A model generated the notes under the pieces. That model saw only the letters and a list, made by a program, of their open reading frames with translations. It ran no database searches and was not told the origin of the DNA. Below, piece by piece: positions 12,805 to 23,379 of a stretch of 64,000 nt of DNA. The stretch covers positions 992,001 through 1,056,000 of the forward strand of contig VNKQ01000005.1 of assembly GCA_016508695.1 (NCBI GenBank), given 5' to 3'. Both the position numbers and the translations under genes were made by a program. How positions within the stretch are numbered: position 1 is the first letter of the stretch; each line of letters begins with the position of its first letter. The stretch is from Hyphodiscus hymeniophilus (lineage: Eukaryota; Ascomycota; Leotiomycetes; Helotiales; Hyphodiscaceae).

Positions 12805-13151
12805 TGGTTAAGCTATTTCAACTCTACTCCCGGCTATTTCAACTCTACTAATCTTTATTAGTAATTTATACTTAGGTGCTTATATAAATCTAATAAACTA
12901 TATAAGAATATCAAAATTATTTATTATCTTAATATACTCTTTTTACCTTAGAGATAAAGATATATAAGATATACTTATATAGGGGGCTCTTACTACCCCT
13001 TAGCCCCCCGGAAACTAACCCTAATTACTAACTCTAACCCGCTATGTTTTAATAGAGAAAGTATCTCTAAGTATATACCTTTCTAGGTGTATAGTGGGTA
13101 TACCCCCTAAGAGTTAAAATAGCCGGCATTAGAGTTGAAATAGCTTATCCC
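12805..13151. mobile_element. TIR element E7, second family, about 347 bp
   Basis: Reverse-orientation relative of 9016-9368. It begins (G)GGTTAAGCTATTTCAACTC with the first G changed to T and ends GCTTATCCC. The interior GC-rich patch near 12985-13050 is the inverse of that at 9110-9175. No convincing target duplication. It lies at the broken end of the E1-like element at 11225-12804. Confidence 0.6.
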
Positions 13152-13738
13152 TTAAAAATTTAGAGTTTATAAGATTCGCTTAAGCTTTATCTCGCTTAAT
13201 ATATATGTTAAAAAGTAAAAAATAGTAAGCTGATCTGATTAAGGCCGATATGATTATATAAGCGGTTACTCATTTCTTGCTTAATTCTTAATATTATTAA
13301 TAGGAAAAAGTACTTAAGTAAAAAAAATTTACTATATTATTATTTAAACCTAGGGCTATTTAGGCTTAAGTCGGGTTTGAGTTTTAAGCTAAATCGATTT
13401 ATCACTGATTTAAGTAAAAGTTAAACCTATGTTAAAAAAAGTTTGAACCCGGTTTGAGAAAAAGTTGAACCCGGTTTGAACTAGATTTAACTAAAGTTTA
13501 AACCCGACTTAAAATCCGTTCGATTACTATGAGTATAACTAATAAGTACTAAATTTGAACCCAACTTATGTCGGACCTAGTAAAATCGCATTCCGCCTGT
13601 AAGTATAATCAATACTATTGTTTTCACGTTTATACTTTTTATACTTTATTCTCATATACAATATACATACATAGTAAGCAAGAGTTTAGGACTACTTAGT
13701 GTTTCATTATTAAACAATCACTAACCACAGGTTGCAGC
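13152..13738. other. Transition from AT-rich block to gene space
   Basis: No gene. It contains a short tandem duplication near 13440-13480 (two copies of a TTGAACCCGGTTTGA unit) and then a rapid change to ordinary base composition by about 13.65 kb. The last 130 bp before 13739 are the presumed 3' flank of the transcription-factor gene. Confidence 0.6.
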
Positions 13739-16700
13739 TCATTGCATTGAACTTGGCAGAGCGGTTGCTTCGTATAGCTCTTCCAAAGTCCTAGAGAGGC
13801 CCTGACACAGATATCCCTCCCAGGCTTCCAAATGTACAAGTAACGTGATACACTGCTGAAGCGGTTGTAGCGGAAAGTCGCCGATTTCTCGTGTGGATAT
13901 CAAAGTCAGACCGGCGAGGAATAATGAATGCGTGATTGGCCATGATAATGGGTACACTAATGAAGAACGATTCAACGAAGAGCTTGACAGGTACTGTTCA
14001 GATGCGCGCCCCTGATCTTGACTCAGGGCAGCCACAGATTGGATAAGCTTCGTACAAACCAAGCGTACCTCCATTGTTGTCAGGCCTAGATGTACTGACC
14101 TATAGCGCAGCAGAATGGCTTCACAGTATTGGTACTCCGCCCAAGAGTCCAAAGTCCCGAGGTTGAATACGTTGGAATCCGCATTGTCTTGGTCCGGAAT
14201 TGAAGGGTCGATGTTCCTATCCCAGTTGTCCTTCCAGTCAGTAAAGATTTGCTCCATCGCCCCTGGATTGGTAAAGCCAGTCGGTTGAGACGCCGTCCTG
14301 TTGTTGTAGAGCGAAAGGTAGCGGCGGAATACACAGGACTTCTGCTGCGAGATACGATGATGATATATCATTACCTTATCGCGAAGATTCAACGTTTCAG
14401 TTGGCCCCTAGAATAATTAGATGAGCTCGAAAGTCTTACGAGAAGAAGTTTTGGGACATACAAATCGTTGTTCGCCACTTTCTGGCATCTGTGGTGGTCT
14501 ACCAAGTGCTATTGATGTGGTACTACGCAGTAGAGCACTGGATTAGCAACAGGTATATAAATATATATACTGAAAAGCCTACCAATCAAGAGTACTTAGT
14601 GTCATAAACAGGGAATTAAGTCGGCAATCTGCGTCGCTATGATCGGATACACTGACGATGTCGAGATATACGCGACAAGCGAATCCGAGGAACCGCCACA
14701 TATCTCCTGATTGGGGGCGAAATAGTAGGTATGTGCATATAAGCAAGGAGGTCTGCAGACTAGAGACCTGATCGGAAGAGAATCTGTTCTCTGTATTGAC
14801 AGCTTTTTTGAAAGACTCATGTGAGAAGGACGCGAGGCGAGGATCTCTCAGGCTCAATAGATGGGATGCTATCGCGAACACCAGATATAGGGTCTGCTCT
14901 ACCCAAGGACCGTAGTCTCCAATAACATATACCCTGTGAAGGATGCTTTCTAGCATTTCTGTGCCTAGCACGGGGCAAAAAATGTCTACCGAATTGCGGA
15001 AGAGGCTGAACAATCTAGAGGCAAATTGGTGAGGTGGTAATGTGAGATCATTCAACAATAAATCGTTGTATAGATTGTACGAGCTTTCCTTATGCTGAAT
15101 TTGTCGTAAGGCCACCACAGAAGATGGGTGCCTAAAATTGGCGTCACCGTTGTGGATATGAGCAAATACGCTCGTTGGTCCGTAGAAAGCAGGAGAGCAG
15201 GAGTATGAACAATTGTTTTGTGACCTGGGATTGATATATTCTGCGACTGTGGCATCAAAATCGCACTGTAGAAAATTAATCCCTCCTATATGCGAGGCAT
15301 CGGGAGATGGTATAACATCATTTCCTTGAGCGCGCTCCTTGTTTGGAAGTGATTGATGAGCAAGTAGTTCGGTTAATCTCTGATTAAGTGAGTGGACATA
15401 TCTGAACGATCATTAGTAAGAATCGAAGGGGCAAAAGCCTACAGATTGCCGAATCTGTGGATAAGTTTTATGTCATGTAGTTGCTTACTTGCGTGGTACG
15501 TCTTGCGATATAATATGGTCGTAATAAAAACATTCTTGATCAGCCTTGACGCAATTAGAACATGACTCGATTTTCCTGTCGCACTTGACACGGCGACTTC
15601 GACAGTGATTGCATGGGGGCAGCAAGTCGATCGCACTACGAAGTTTCTGAAGGTCAACTTCGATTATTCCCGTATTACACGGGGATGGTTGAGTCATGTT
15701 GGATAGAGCCACTGTTGGTGCTTCCTCGTTACTGTTGGCTGTCTCCATCGAAAACCCACCACCGTTCATTTGTAACCAGTCCCCATGATTGATACCGATA
15801 TCAACATCCATACCCATCATGTCCTCCCAAAATTGGTCATCGTTTAAAAGATCATCTGCACCAGCATGAAGTGATGGAGACCAGATCTGATCCTTAGAAT
15901 GTGACATTGGGGTCGCTTTATTGGTAGACGAATCGAGCGGACCAAGATGATTCTCACTTCCAGATGACACTGGTTCAACAGACTTCCAAAGTATGATTTT
16001 GTCTATCGTGTCAAGGCGCTGCAGATCCTCCGGTGTTAACTGTACGGTGCTCGGTGATAAAAAGCACTTCATCGTACTCTTCTTGAGCTCATCAAAAAGA
16101 TCGCCAGCATGTGTGGCATGGGGCCATTTTTCGGCTAGTATAATCTGGTTTATTCATTAGCATAGAGGGTATGATTCAGACTTCAGTAACATACAAAAAC
16201 CCCAGATAACTGCTGCAGAATCTCGGCAACTCGTTTGTTACCATATCTTGTTCTAATGGCCTCAGGGTGATGCTTTAATGTGCATAAAATAGCCAGTCCT
16301 GAGTCAAATGCGTTGTGTAGGTCATGGAACGGAAACTGGAGATACCCAGTCTGTGACATATCCCAGCAGCCATTGCCCAGGAGAACCGCAGCGTCAAAGC
16401 ATTCAACCATATAATCTTCGGAAGGAAGAGGATTTCGTGGACACGGCCGATATAGCATATGTAAACAATGACTTAGGGCATAGGAAAACCAATCCGGGCC
16501 TGTCTCGACACTCAACTGCCATTCATTGAGCCTTCGTTTTGTTTCAATTACCCATTGATCATAATTCGAAGCTGGAAATGATCTACCAAAGAAATTGACA
16601 GCATAGATCTCGGACTGGATTTGCCTGAGCCGGATATAGTTTAGGAATTGAAATTTTGTCTTCCGACCATTTACCATGATTCCTTGAGGTTGAATGCATG

Positions 16701-17925
16701 AATCCTCGTATGCGGAGGGGAATGATACATGTATATGTTCGTCCTGTATGGCGAAAAGATGATGTGAGTTTACAGCTATGGATCTCTCCATACCATAAGC
16801 CTTCAAGAGATGTCAGCGAAGAGAAATGAGTCGTCACGATGACGTGGAGACTCTCACCACCCAGAAGACCCTGCGACGAAGGTCCGTTGACACATAATTT
16901 ATGCTCTGGTTTATTGAGCTCTCCTGATGAAGACCAAGTTGTATGCTCAAAGACATAGCTTCTCTTACCAGGTGCCAGAGATTACCGGTTAGCGGAAGGA
17001 GCATAGCAAGCTGCACTAGTAAGAGGATACACTGCACAGTCCTAATGCTAGGGAGTCTTAGGAAATTACAGCGCCCTAAAGCAGTGCGATGCAAAGACTC
17101 TCCCAACGAAGCTATCTTGTTGAAATCTTTAGCCTTTGATGTTAGAGTGCTGATAGCCATTATAATAGCGACAATAAACACGCTTTCATCAGGAGGCGGC
17201 TCGCTGATGGGAGTGGAGGGATAGACGTGATGAAAATGCGACCGAACGTCATCTTCAAAGAAGACTGGGTATTGTGGAAGAATCCTTTCCAAATAAATGG
17301 TTAACAAGACTTTTGCTACCTCGGCTGGTACTGGTGGTACAGTCTCCGTCGCAGAACTTAAGCTACGCGTGGAAAGAAAAGGGTCGGTTTGGTGTAATGC
17401 AACAGGTAGAGGTAATTGGGAGCTTGTAAAGAGAGTGCTCTGATAGGATAAGACTTTAGTGTCCTCGAGCAAAGGAATGCTAATGTGCTTTAAAATCTGC
17501 TTGACGATCTCGGTGCCGATCATGTACGAGTGACTTTTGGGAATGGCGGGCGGTGGAACAGATGGGATGTCTTCCTGAGTAGCGTGGGATTGTTGTTCGG
17601 TGCTGATACCCCTCTCAAGCTCCAACTTGGCAATAGTACTTTCCAAAAAGTGTACAATGCTGCTCTTTGATTAGCTATGGATGTATTGAAACCCTCGAGA
17701 AGCCCGCATTGCTGGCCCACCTTCTCGGGATCTCCCCCACTTTCTCTCGGTCGAGGCCTACGCACTCGACACGAGCGCGCTCACAGCTGGAACACGACGG
17801 AGCTTTGCCGTCGCACTGTTCTAGGTTAATCACAAATCTATTTACATTGCCTCCAGGGCTTTTCTTACCTTTTTCTTTCTTTTGTAGCATCTTGCGCATG
17901 CGAGAGTTTCTCGGCGTCGTGACAT
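13739..17925 (-). CDS. Dual Zn2Cys6 transcription factor, fused
   Basis: Eight exons join without a stop: 17869-17925, 17721-17815, 16858-17659, 16195-16800, 15489-16144, 14583-15401, 14462-14537 and 13739-14407, giving 1,259 residues. The start at 17925 (MSRRRET) lies just before the first Zn2Cys6 cluster (residues about 10-36, CARC..C..C..CSSC..C, split by intron 1). After a LESTIAKLE linker comes a fungal-specific TF domain (NLWHLVREA, RRRVFW) running to a typical WPHA C-terminus. In the same exon follows a second cluster (residues about 698-725, CNHC..C..C..CSNC..C), a coiled linker (KYVHSLNQRL) and a second TF domain (IALGRPP). It should be a nuclear DNA-binding regulator, perhaps of the neighbouring transport and oxygenase genes. 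If a splice to a stop was missed, it is two adjacent genes, divided at about 15.6-15.9 kb. Confidence 0.8.
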
Positions 17926-18151
17926 CACATAGCCGCCACGAAAAGAATAGAGGTCAAGTCTCTTGGACAGGCAGTAGCTGGCAAGAAATGAAGGTAGTAA
18001 TCTCAGGTAAGAAGACAATGTGCCTGAAAGCGTGTAACTTGTCAATGCTGATGTTGTACAAAATTGCTGACGAAGTAGATATAAGATTTGCCCGCATTGT
18101 AATGCACCCACTTTTGCCCCTTTCAACGAGTCATTGGCTATTCACTCCACT

Positions 18152-18174
18152 TACTCCGTAAATAATACGGAGTA
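18152..18174. promoter_or_regulatory. Perfect palindrome with CCG/CGG half-sites
   Basis: TACTCCGTA, five bases (AATAA), then TACGGAGTA: a perfect 9-bp inverted repeat about 230 bp upstream of the dual transcription factor's start. CCG and CGG half-sites spaced by 9 bp are the kind of site Zn2Cys6 dimers bind. A single TACGGAGTA arm also occurs near 36071. The caution is that similar TACTCCG..CGGAGTA palindromes are widespread in fungal intergenic DNA. Confidence 0.4.
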
Positions 18175-19064
18175 TGAATACCGAGTGGCCGGAATGTGCC
18201 AAGCATTGACCGAACGCGGCAGCAGGTACTTTTCCGATAGTCCAGTGGTCCACTTCTGGACGAGCAAAATCCAATAGGTTTAAAGCCCATTCATGCTATT
18301 ATTGGGCCTACAGACCACCCGACTTTCTCATATCGAAGTGCCGGCCCCGCAACTTACTTGTCTATTTGTTTCGAGACGTATATAACCTTCATCAAGTATA
18401 ATTGCAATTTGCACGCCGATACTTGCGCTGTAGACATATAATTATGAGGAAATTGGCTGTCTGCTCCATGATACATCTATCTTTGGTGACCTGAACTAAT
18501 CTGGCTACACGATTAGCAGTAAAACTGATCGGGATTTCAGGGTGCGTGATCTCCCCCTCGCTATTTGAATCCCCACCCCCACGCTTCATACCATAATAAT
18601 TTCGTCTGTGCACTCGCGTGCATAGGCCAGCTCAGGTAGTCCAGTATTTTTCTCAAAAACCCTATTCCCCCGGTCTGGTTGGTTAGGTCAGACCGTCAGG
18701 GTCAGGTTAATTAGGGTCTGGGTTGGGATTAAGGTTAGTGGTTAGGATTGGAGTCATATAGTTTTTGTTTAAAGTCGGGCCAAAAGTGGTTAAAAACTAA
18801 CCCTTATGTTTTGCAATTCTTATGGGAGTTGAGGGGGGAACCGAAATAGGGGGGGGGGCAGGGCTTACTCGCCGATTCCAGTACGGCTTTTTGCGGATAG
18901 AGACTCGGATATAATAACGCGGCCATCTTAATGAACACTAATACATACAACACTAACTCTACCCACATGGCCATAAACATATTCAGTATCGGCGGAAAGC
19001 TGATAGCCAGAAAGCCCAATTTTGAAGATGGCCCATGCGCCTCCGACTATTTAATTCTTCGTGT
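18175..19064. other. Intergenic, no gene seen
   Basis: Lies between the transcription factor's promoter and the 3' end of the permease. It contains a G/T-rich stretch at about 18660-18750 with TTAGGGT-like words (not a regular telomeric array) and a run of nine G near 18850. No coding frame with recognisable content. Confidence 0.6.
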
Positions 19065-20869
19065 TCAGTTCTTCTCCCCCACAGCGCCCTTCTCGTACGC
19101 CTCTGTAGTGGGATGGTCCACAACGTGGCCTTCAAGGACATCGTCGAAGGTAGCTGGTGCCGTGACTAAAACGGTGTAGTGCTTCCTACCCTGAATGACC
19201 CACATCACCAGGCAAATGATAAAAATCCCCCCAACAACTACAACCGTCCAGTTCATATTTTCGAGGTTTCCCACCACTGGCAAGAAATAGGGCAGCTGGT
19301 AGACGACGATCTGCAAGGCTAACCAGCAGACTGCGAAGAAGTTGATTAAGTGCCCAAACTTGCCTAGCCAAAATGGACCAGGCGTGGGCACTTTGCGCTT
19401 GGTGATGAGATGTGCTGCAATGGGAATAACCAGAGCCAAGGAGGAGAGTACCAGAGAGCTTCCAACGAGCGCATTGAATGCTTCGTCAGCAAACAGAAAG
19501 AGGAATCCAAGCAAGAGAACAATGACGTCGCCGAAAAGCTGTGCATTCAAAGGCACTCCAAATCGCCTATTGATTTTGCTGAGGGTTTTTGAAAATGGCA
19601 TGCCTCCATCACGGGAGAATGACCAGGTCATCCGCGCTTGTGTTAGTTGCAGGTCACAGCAAGCAACCCAAAGACCGAGAAGGACGATAAATTGCAGGAG
19701 GAACGCCCCGCCACGACCGCCCTGCATGGCTTGCACGTAGACTTCCTGGGTGGGGTTCGGGGATGCCAGGACAGCATCAAGATCGCTGACACAGTACATC
19801 ATGGCGACGATATAACAGATACCAGTGACGAAACCAATGCCAACCTGGCTCAAAATTGCAATTGGGATGTTTCGCTCAGGGTCTTCAGCTTCTTCACATA
19901 GGTGAATAGTTCCATCCAGCAGCCCATAGGCGAAAGCTGGGTTGATAAGACCAGTGAAAAAGCAGGCGGCATTGCTCCATCCAGTTTCTGGATCTATTAG
20001 CAACCTTGAAACCTTTAAAATACTTCGGAATAAGTACGCACCATTTACCCAAGTTGCCCATACAAATTTGTCCGTTGCATAGTTGCCTCTTGAAACTATG
20101 ACAAGCATCAAGATACTGACAACGCAAGCAATGCACAGATAGTACAACATGAATTTTGAGATATACGGCAATGTCTTGTTCAGGAACACGGCATAGAATG
20201 CGGGAAGAATCAAGGCGGCCATGTAGATAACGTCTAGTTCAGGTCAGCCTCGTCAAGGTCACTACTTGACATGAACTTACACAGGGACCAGCGGGGGACG
20301 TCAAAGGTTTCGTCGTAGAGTAAGACGCAGCCCATCAATTGGCTTGACAGAAACGCGCAAACCGATGCCATGACCACAATCCATGAGAAGGTGTTGAAGT
20401 AACCAACAACCCATGACAAGAAGCGACCATACTTAGGACCACCCAAGCGTCCAATCCAGTAGTATGCTCCGCCAGAGGTGGGCCATGCTGAGACTAATTC
20501 GGCGAGAGAAAGAGCGACCATACCGTTACCAATTGTCATGAGAACAAAGCCGTAGATGATGGCCGAGGGGCCACCCTCATAAATTCCCAGTTCCAGAGCC
20601 CCACTTTGAGTGGTCCAGGTACTAGCCATGGCTTGCACAACACCAAGAAGTCCCCATCGTGTCCACTGCGAACATGTCGTCAGCAATGATATAACATAAA
20701 TCAGACGGCTCAGAAACTTGGAGAATCATACTCTACGTTTCATAGCTTGTTTGTATCCTGTACGAGCAATGAGCTCTTTCGCATCTTTCTCCTCTTGTTC
20801 TGTTGCGACAAGATCATAGTCTATAGCTTCGATGGCATCGGCCACACCGTGCCTTTCAACGTCTGTCAT
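19065..20869 (-). CDS. APC-family amino acid/GABA/choline permease
   Basis: Exons 20732-20869, 20281-20665, 20042-20233 and 19065-19987 give 545 residues. The last intron (19988-20041, 54 bp) stays open in frame and would be missed by a simple ORF reading; removing it restores the VNETGWSNAACFFTGLINP sequence of the family. About twelve hydrophobic segments are visible, plus the signature GYLDG/EEAEDPERNIP region and FSRDGGMPF. Members import amino acids, GABA, choline or related nitrogen compounds across the plasma membrane with protons. The substrate cannot be read from sequence. It is divergent from the oxygenase at 21561, sharing a promoter of about 690 bp. Confidence 0.9.
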
Positions 20870-21014
20870 TGTGAATAATGCTGAGCTGGAGGGTCTTGGA
20901 CAAAAGTGTTACGAAAAAGTGACATCTGAATGAAGTTGGGGATCTGATGCGTTATGATAACCTTTTCCGCTTATCTGCAAGGTGGGTTTACTGTGGGACC
21001 TGCATTGGTCTGGG

Positions 21015-21054
21015 TCTACTAGTTGTATCTTTCTGGATCTACTAGTCGTATCTT
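21015..21054. repeat. Direct repeat in divergent promoter
   Basis: TCTACTAGTYGTATCTT occurs at 21015-21031 and 21038-21054, with 16 of 17 bases identical and 23 bp start to start. ACTAGT is itself palindromic. It may be a paired binding site or a simple local duplication. Confidence 0.6.
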
Positions 21055-21355
21055 CTAGATACACACATATTATATGGCGTGTTTAATTTCACGAATTAAT
21101 ACTGTACCGCTATGGGTAAGGCATTCAATATTCCAAGCTTTATAGTGGCTGGAAGCAGAGATAGACTCGGATCTCCGTTATCTTCAAGCTTTATATACAG
21201 TACGGCCAAGAACGCTTTTCGGGGTTTAGCGCATATGGCGGTGATAAGCGAGTCTCCTGGCGTTGTCAGGGAAACTCTTCCCCACATGTCGACGTGAGGG
21301 GTCTGATAAGAAAACACTCTGACCACTGAGTACGTGCGAACCTCTTAGCAGTTCC

Positions 21356-21391
21356 GATCTAGTCCGGAATTCTGATCTAGTCCGGAGTTCG
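21356..21391. promoter_or_regulatory. Tandem 18-bp repeat carrying TCCGGA
   Basis: Two adjacent copies, GATCTAGTCCGGAATTCT and GATCTAGTCCGGAGTTCG, differ at two positions. Each contains the palindrome TCCGGA, that is an overlapping CCG/CGG pair, and the second runs into TCGGATT. It lies 170-205 bp upstream of oxygenase 1. A role as a Zn2Cys6 operator is inference. Confidence 0.5.
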
Positions 21392-21560
21392 GATTAAAGA
21401 GGATTCTATCATTTGAAAGACCTGAACACCGCGAAGACCGAACCGCGAAACGGCCAAGGTATTTTATGAAGGTTCTCTTCCTCTTTTGGCAGAAGTAGAA
21501 TTTGATTGAGAGTCATTGGATTCGAAGCCGCTGCATAGAACCCCATCTACGACTTCTACA

Positions 21561-22942
21561 ATGTCCTCAACCACAGTCGTAACTACCTCAGAAAATGAGC
21601 CTCAGTACGAATATTTCTACCAAGATGGTCGATTTGGTGCCAAACGTCAGGTTCTGACTGGCGACAAAGCTTTCAAAACCTTCACCGAGATTCCGGTCGT
21701 CGACCTTACACTTGCATTCAGCGAAAATCTCGAAGACCGCAAAAAACTTGCCCGTGAGATCGCTGAAGTGTTTGAGACGGTCGGGTTTATGTATATCAAG
21801 AATCATGGCGTTGATCAGGCTATAACAGACGAAGCATATCGCGTCACGAAGGAATACTTCGATCTACCGGTTGAGAAGAAGATGCAGAACGAAGTTTGGA
21901 AGAATGAGGGACTTCGCGGGTACCAAGCATCAAACAGCGAAAGACTCGACTCGAGATTCAAGAAAGGCGGTATGTAGTAGACTTGTAAACCCTCTATGCC
22001 AAGCAAGAACTTTGGCTAATCTACTTCGCGACAAAATAGAGGCAAAAGAGGGCTACGTATTCAGTTATGATGAGGAATGGGACATGGTACCACCTAATCT
22101 GACCGAGGTTCAAAAGGCCATGCACTATGTCAATCAATGGCCTGATGATTTCTTCCCAGAGTTCAAGAAAGGAATGATGACATATTGGTCACATGTGCTG
22201 ACACTTGGACGTCGTTTGATGCGCTTGTTTGCTCTGGGCTTGGACGTGGATGAGGATTACTTCGACAAGATGATGAGAGCACCACTGGCGACTATCAGAA
22301 CCCATCGATATGCTCCCACAGAGCCAAGCAACGAGGACGAGAACGGTATCGGCGCTCACACAGACTTCGAAAGTAAGTTTTGCTTTAGCGATCTAAGGAT
22401 ACCGTAAACTGGCTAACATCCCGTCACAGCTTTTACCATGCTCAGCCAAGATAGTGTAGGGGGTCTGGAGATACTCAACTTGAACGGTCAATGGATCCCT
22501 GCTCCACCGATAGAGGGCACGTTTGTCGTAAATGTTGGTGACTGGCTTCAGCAAGCTTCCAACGGTCGCTTTGTATCGACAGTCCATCAAGTCAAGCGAG
22601 TGACAGGCAACAAGCCACGCTACTCCATCCCATTCTTTTTTGGCTTAGACTTTGATGCTTACTGCGAGGTGAGTGGGGAGAAACATGAGATCATGGAGAT
22701 AAGTAACCTTTGCTAATGATGATATTATCAGGTTCTCCCAACATGTCAATCCTCCGACAATCCTCCGAAATATGAGCCGATTAACATCGCGGAAGTAAGT
22801 TGTCCTGGCATGCTAAGCTTAGAAAATGAAATTGACAATGTGACAGTATCTAGAGAGCCTACAAAAAAAGCAAGATGCAAGACTTGCGGAGAGGAAAGCA
22901 GAAGTTGAGGCGGGAATCGTGCCAGCCTTCTCCACTTATTGA
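21561..22942 (+). CDS. 2-oxoglutarate/Fe(II) oxygenase 1, IPNS-type
   Basis: Five exons, 21561-21969, 22040-22372, 22430-22668, 22732-22794 and 22847-22942, give 379 residues. The start is MSSTTVV at 21561, the first ATG of the open frame. An N-terminal dioxygenase domain (IPVVDLT, GFMYIKNHGV) is followed by the jelly-roll core with the iron ligands HTD (about residues 242-244) and STVH (about 300) and the 2-oxoglutarate-binding RYS (about 311). Such enzymes hydroxylate or desaturate small molecules; the long N-terminal lead (YEYFYQDGRFGAKRQVLTG) recalls fungal thymine-dioxygenase-like proteins, which is only a suggestion. The short fourth exon is 63 bp. Confidence 0.9.
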
Positions 22943-23379
22943 GTATTTTGGACCAAGAAGATTAGATGCAGCCTTTGTGAAATAAGACAACTGAACTAGG
23001 GGTTTAAGCTTATATTGAATATTTTGGACCAAGAAGATTCGCTACAGCGTTTGTGAACCAAGACAAACAGAACTAATGTTTTAAGCTTAAAGGACCAGGT
23101 TAAGTTGAAAGAGAAGCAACCAACTCCATGGACTTTGGACTGGTTAAGTTCGATCATTTCATACCCAATAAGGGACTTCCCCGTTCCCCGTTCTCCGATT
23201 TCGAAACATGTTACTCATTCACCCGAATATTCAGACGCTCACTCCTTGTATCCGATTCCCAATCCCCGCTAAAAACGCCAATCTCAAGCCCAAATCCGCC
23301 CACCAAAATCCTCAGATATCAACTCCTCGAACATATAAGTCCCGTGCTCCCCAAGCATGAATCCTTCGGGCACCGCCGC
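22943..23379. other. Intergenic with a short direct repeat
   Basis: Follows the oxygenase stop. TTATTGAGTATTTTGGACCA-like sequence at 22937-22970 recurs at about 23012-23038 and the following CAGCCTTTGTGA / CAGCGTTTGTGA also repeats, so about 70 bp of the 3' end has been duplicated. No gene. Confidence 0.5.

Larger units (their letters stand above)
1..13650. repeat. AT-rich RIP-like repeat block
   Basis: Almost the whole stretch is A and T, with long TTAATTA-like runs, frequent TpA and scarce CpG, and it lacks convincing coding frames. This is what repeat-induced point mutation (C to T in repeated DNA) leaves behind in Pezizomycotina. The sub-elements that can be resolved are listed separately. 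Younger insertions inside the block (for example 4850-5524 and 11933-12637) retain noticeably more G and C. The change to ordinary composition near 13.6 kb is sharp, only about 0.1 kb before the stop codon of the first gene. Confidence 0.9.
20870..21560. promoter_or_regulatory. Divergent promoter of permease and oxygenase 1
   Basis: 691 bp between two outward-facing start codons. It contains two tandem direct repeats (21015-21054 and 21356-21391, listed separately), a TCGGATT at 21389-21395 and a GATA-type CAGATAAG inverse (CTTATCTG) near 20970. No gene inside. Confidence 0.65.

Noticed and set aside
1..13650. CRISPR-like or centromeric repeat array
   Set aside because: The repeats are transposon-derived and irregularly spaced; no array of short spaced repeats is present.
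17667..18161. 164-codon plus-strand frame over the regulator's 5' end
   Set aside because: Antisense to two exons of the Zn2Cys6 gene; the opposite strand has the real motifs.
18660..18750. TTAGGGT-like words suggesting an internal telomeric repeat
   Set aside because: The units are irregular and few; there is no run of exact repeats.
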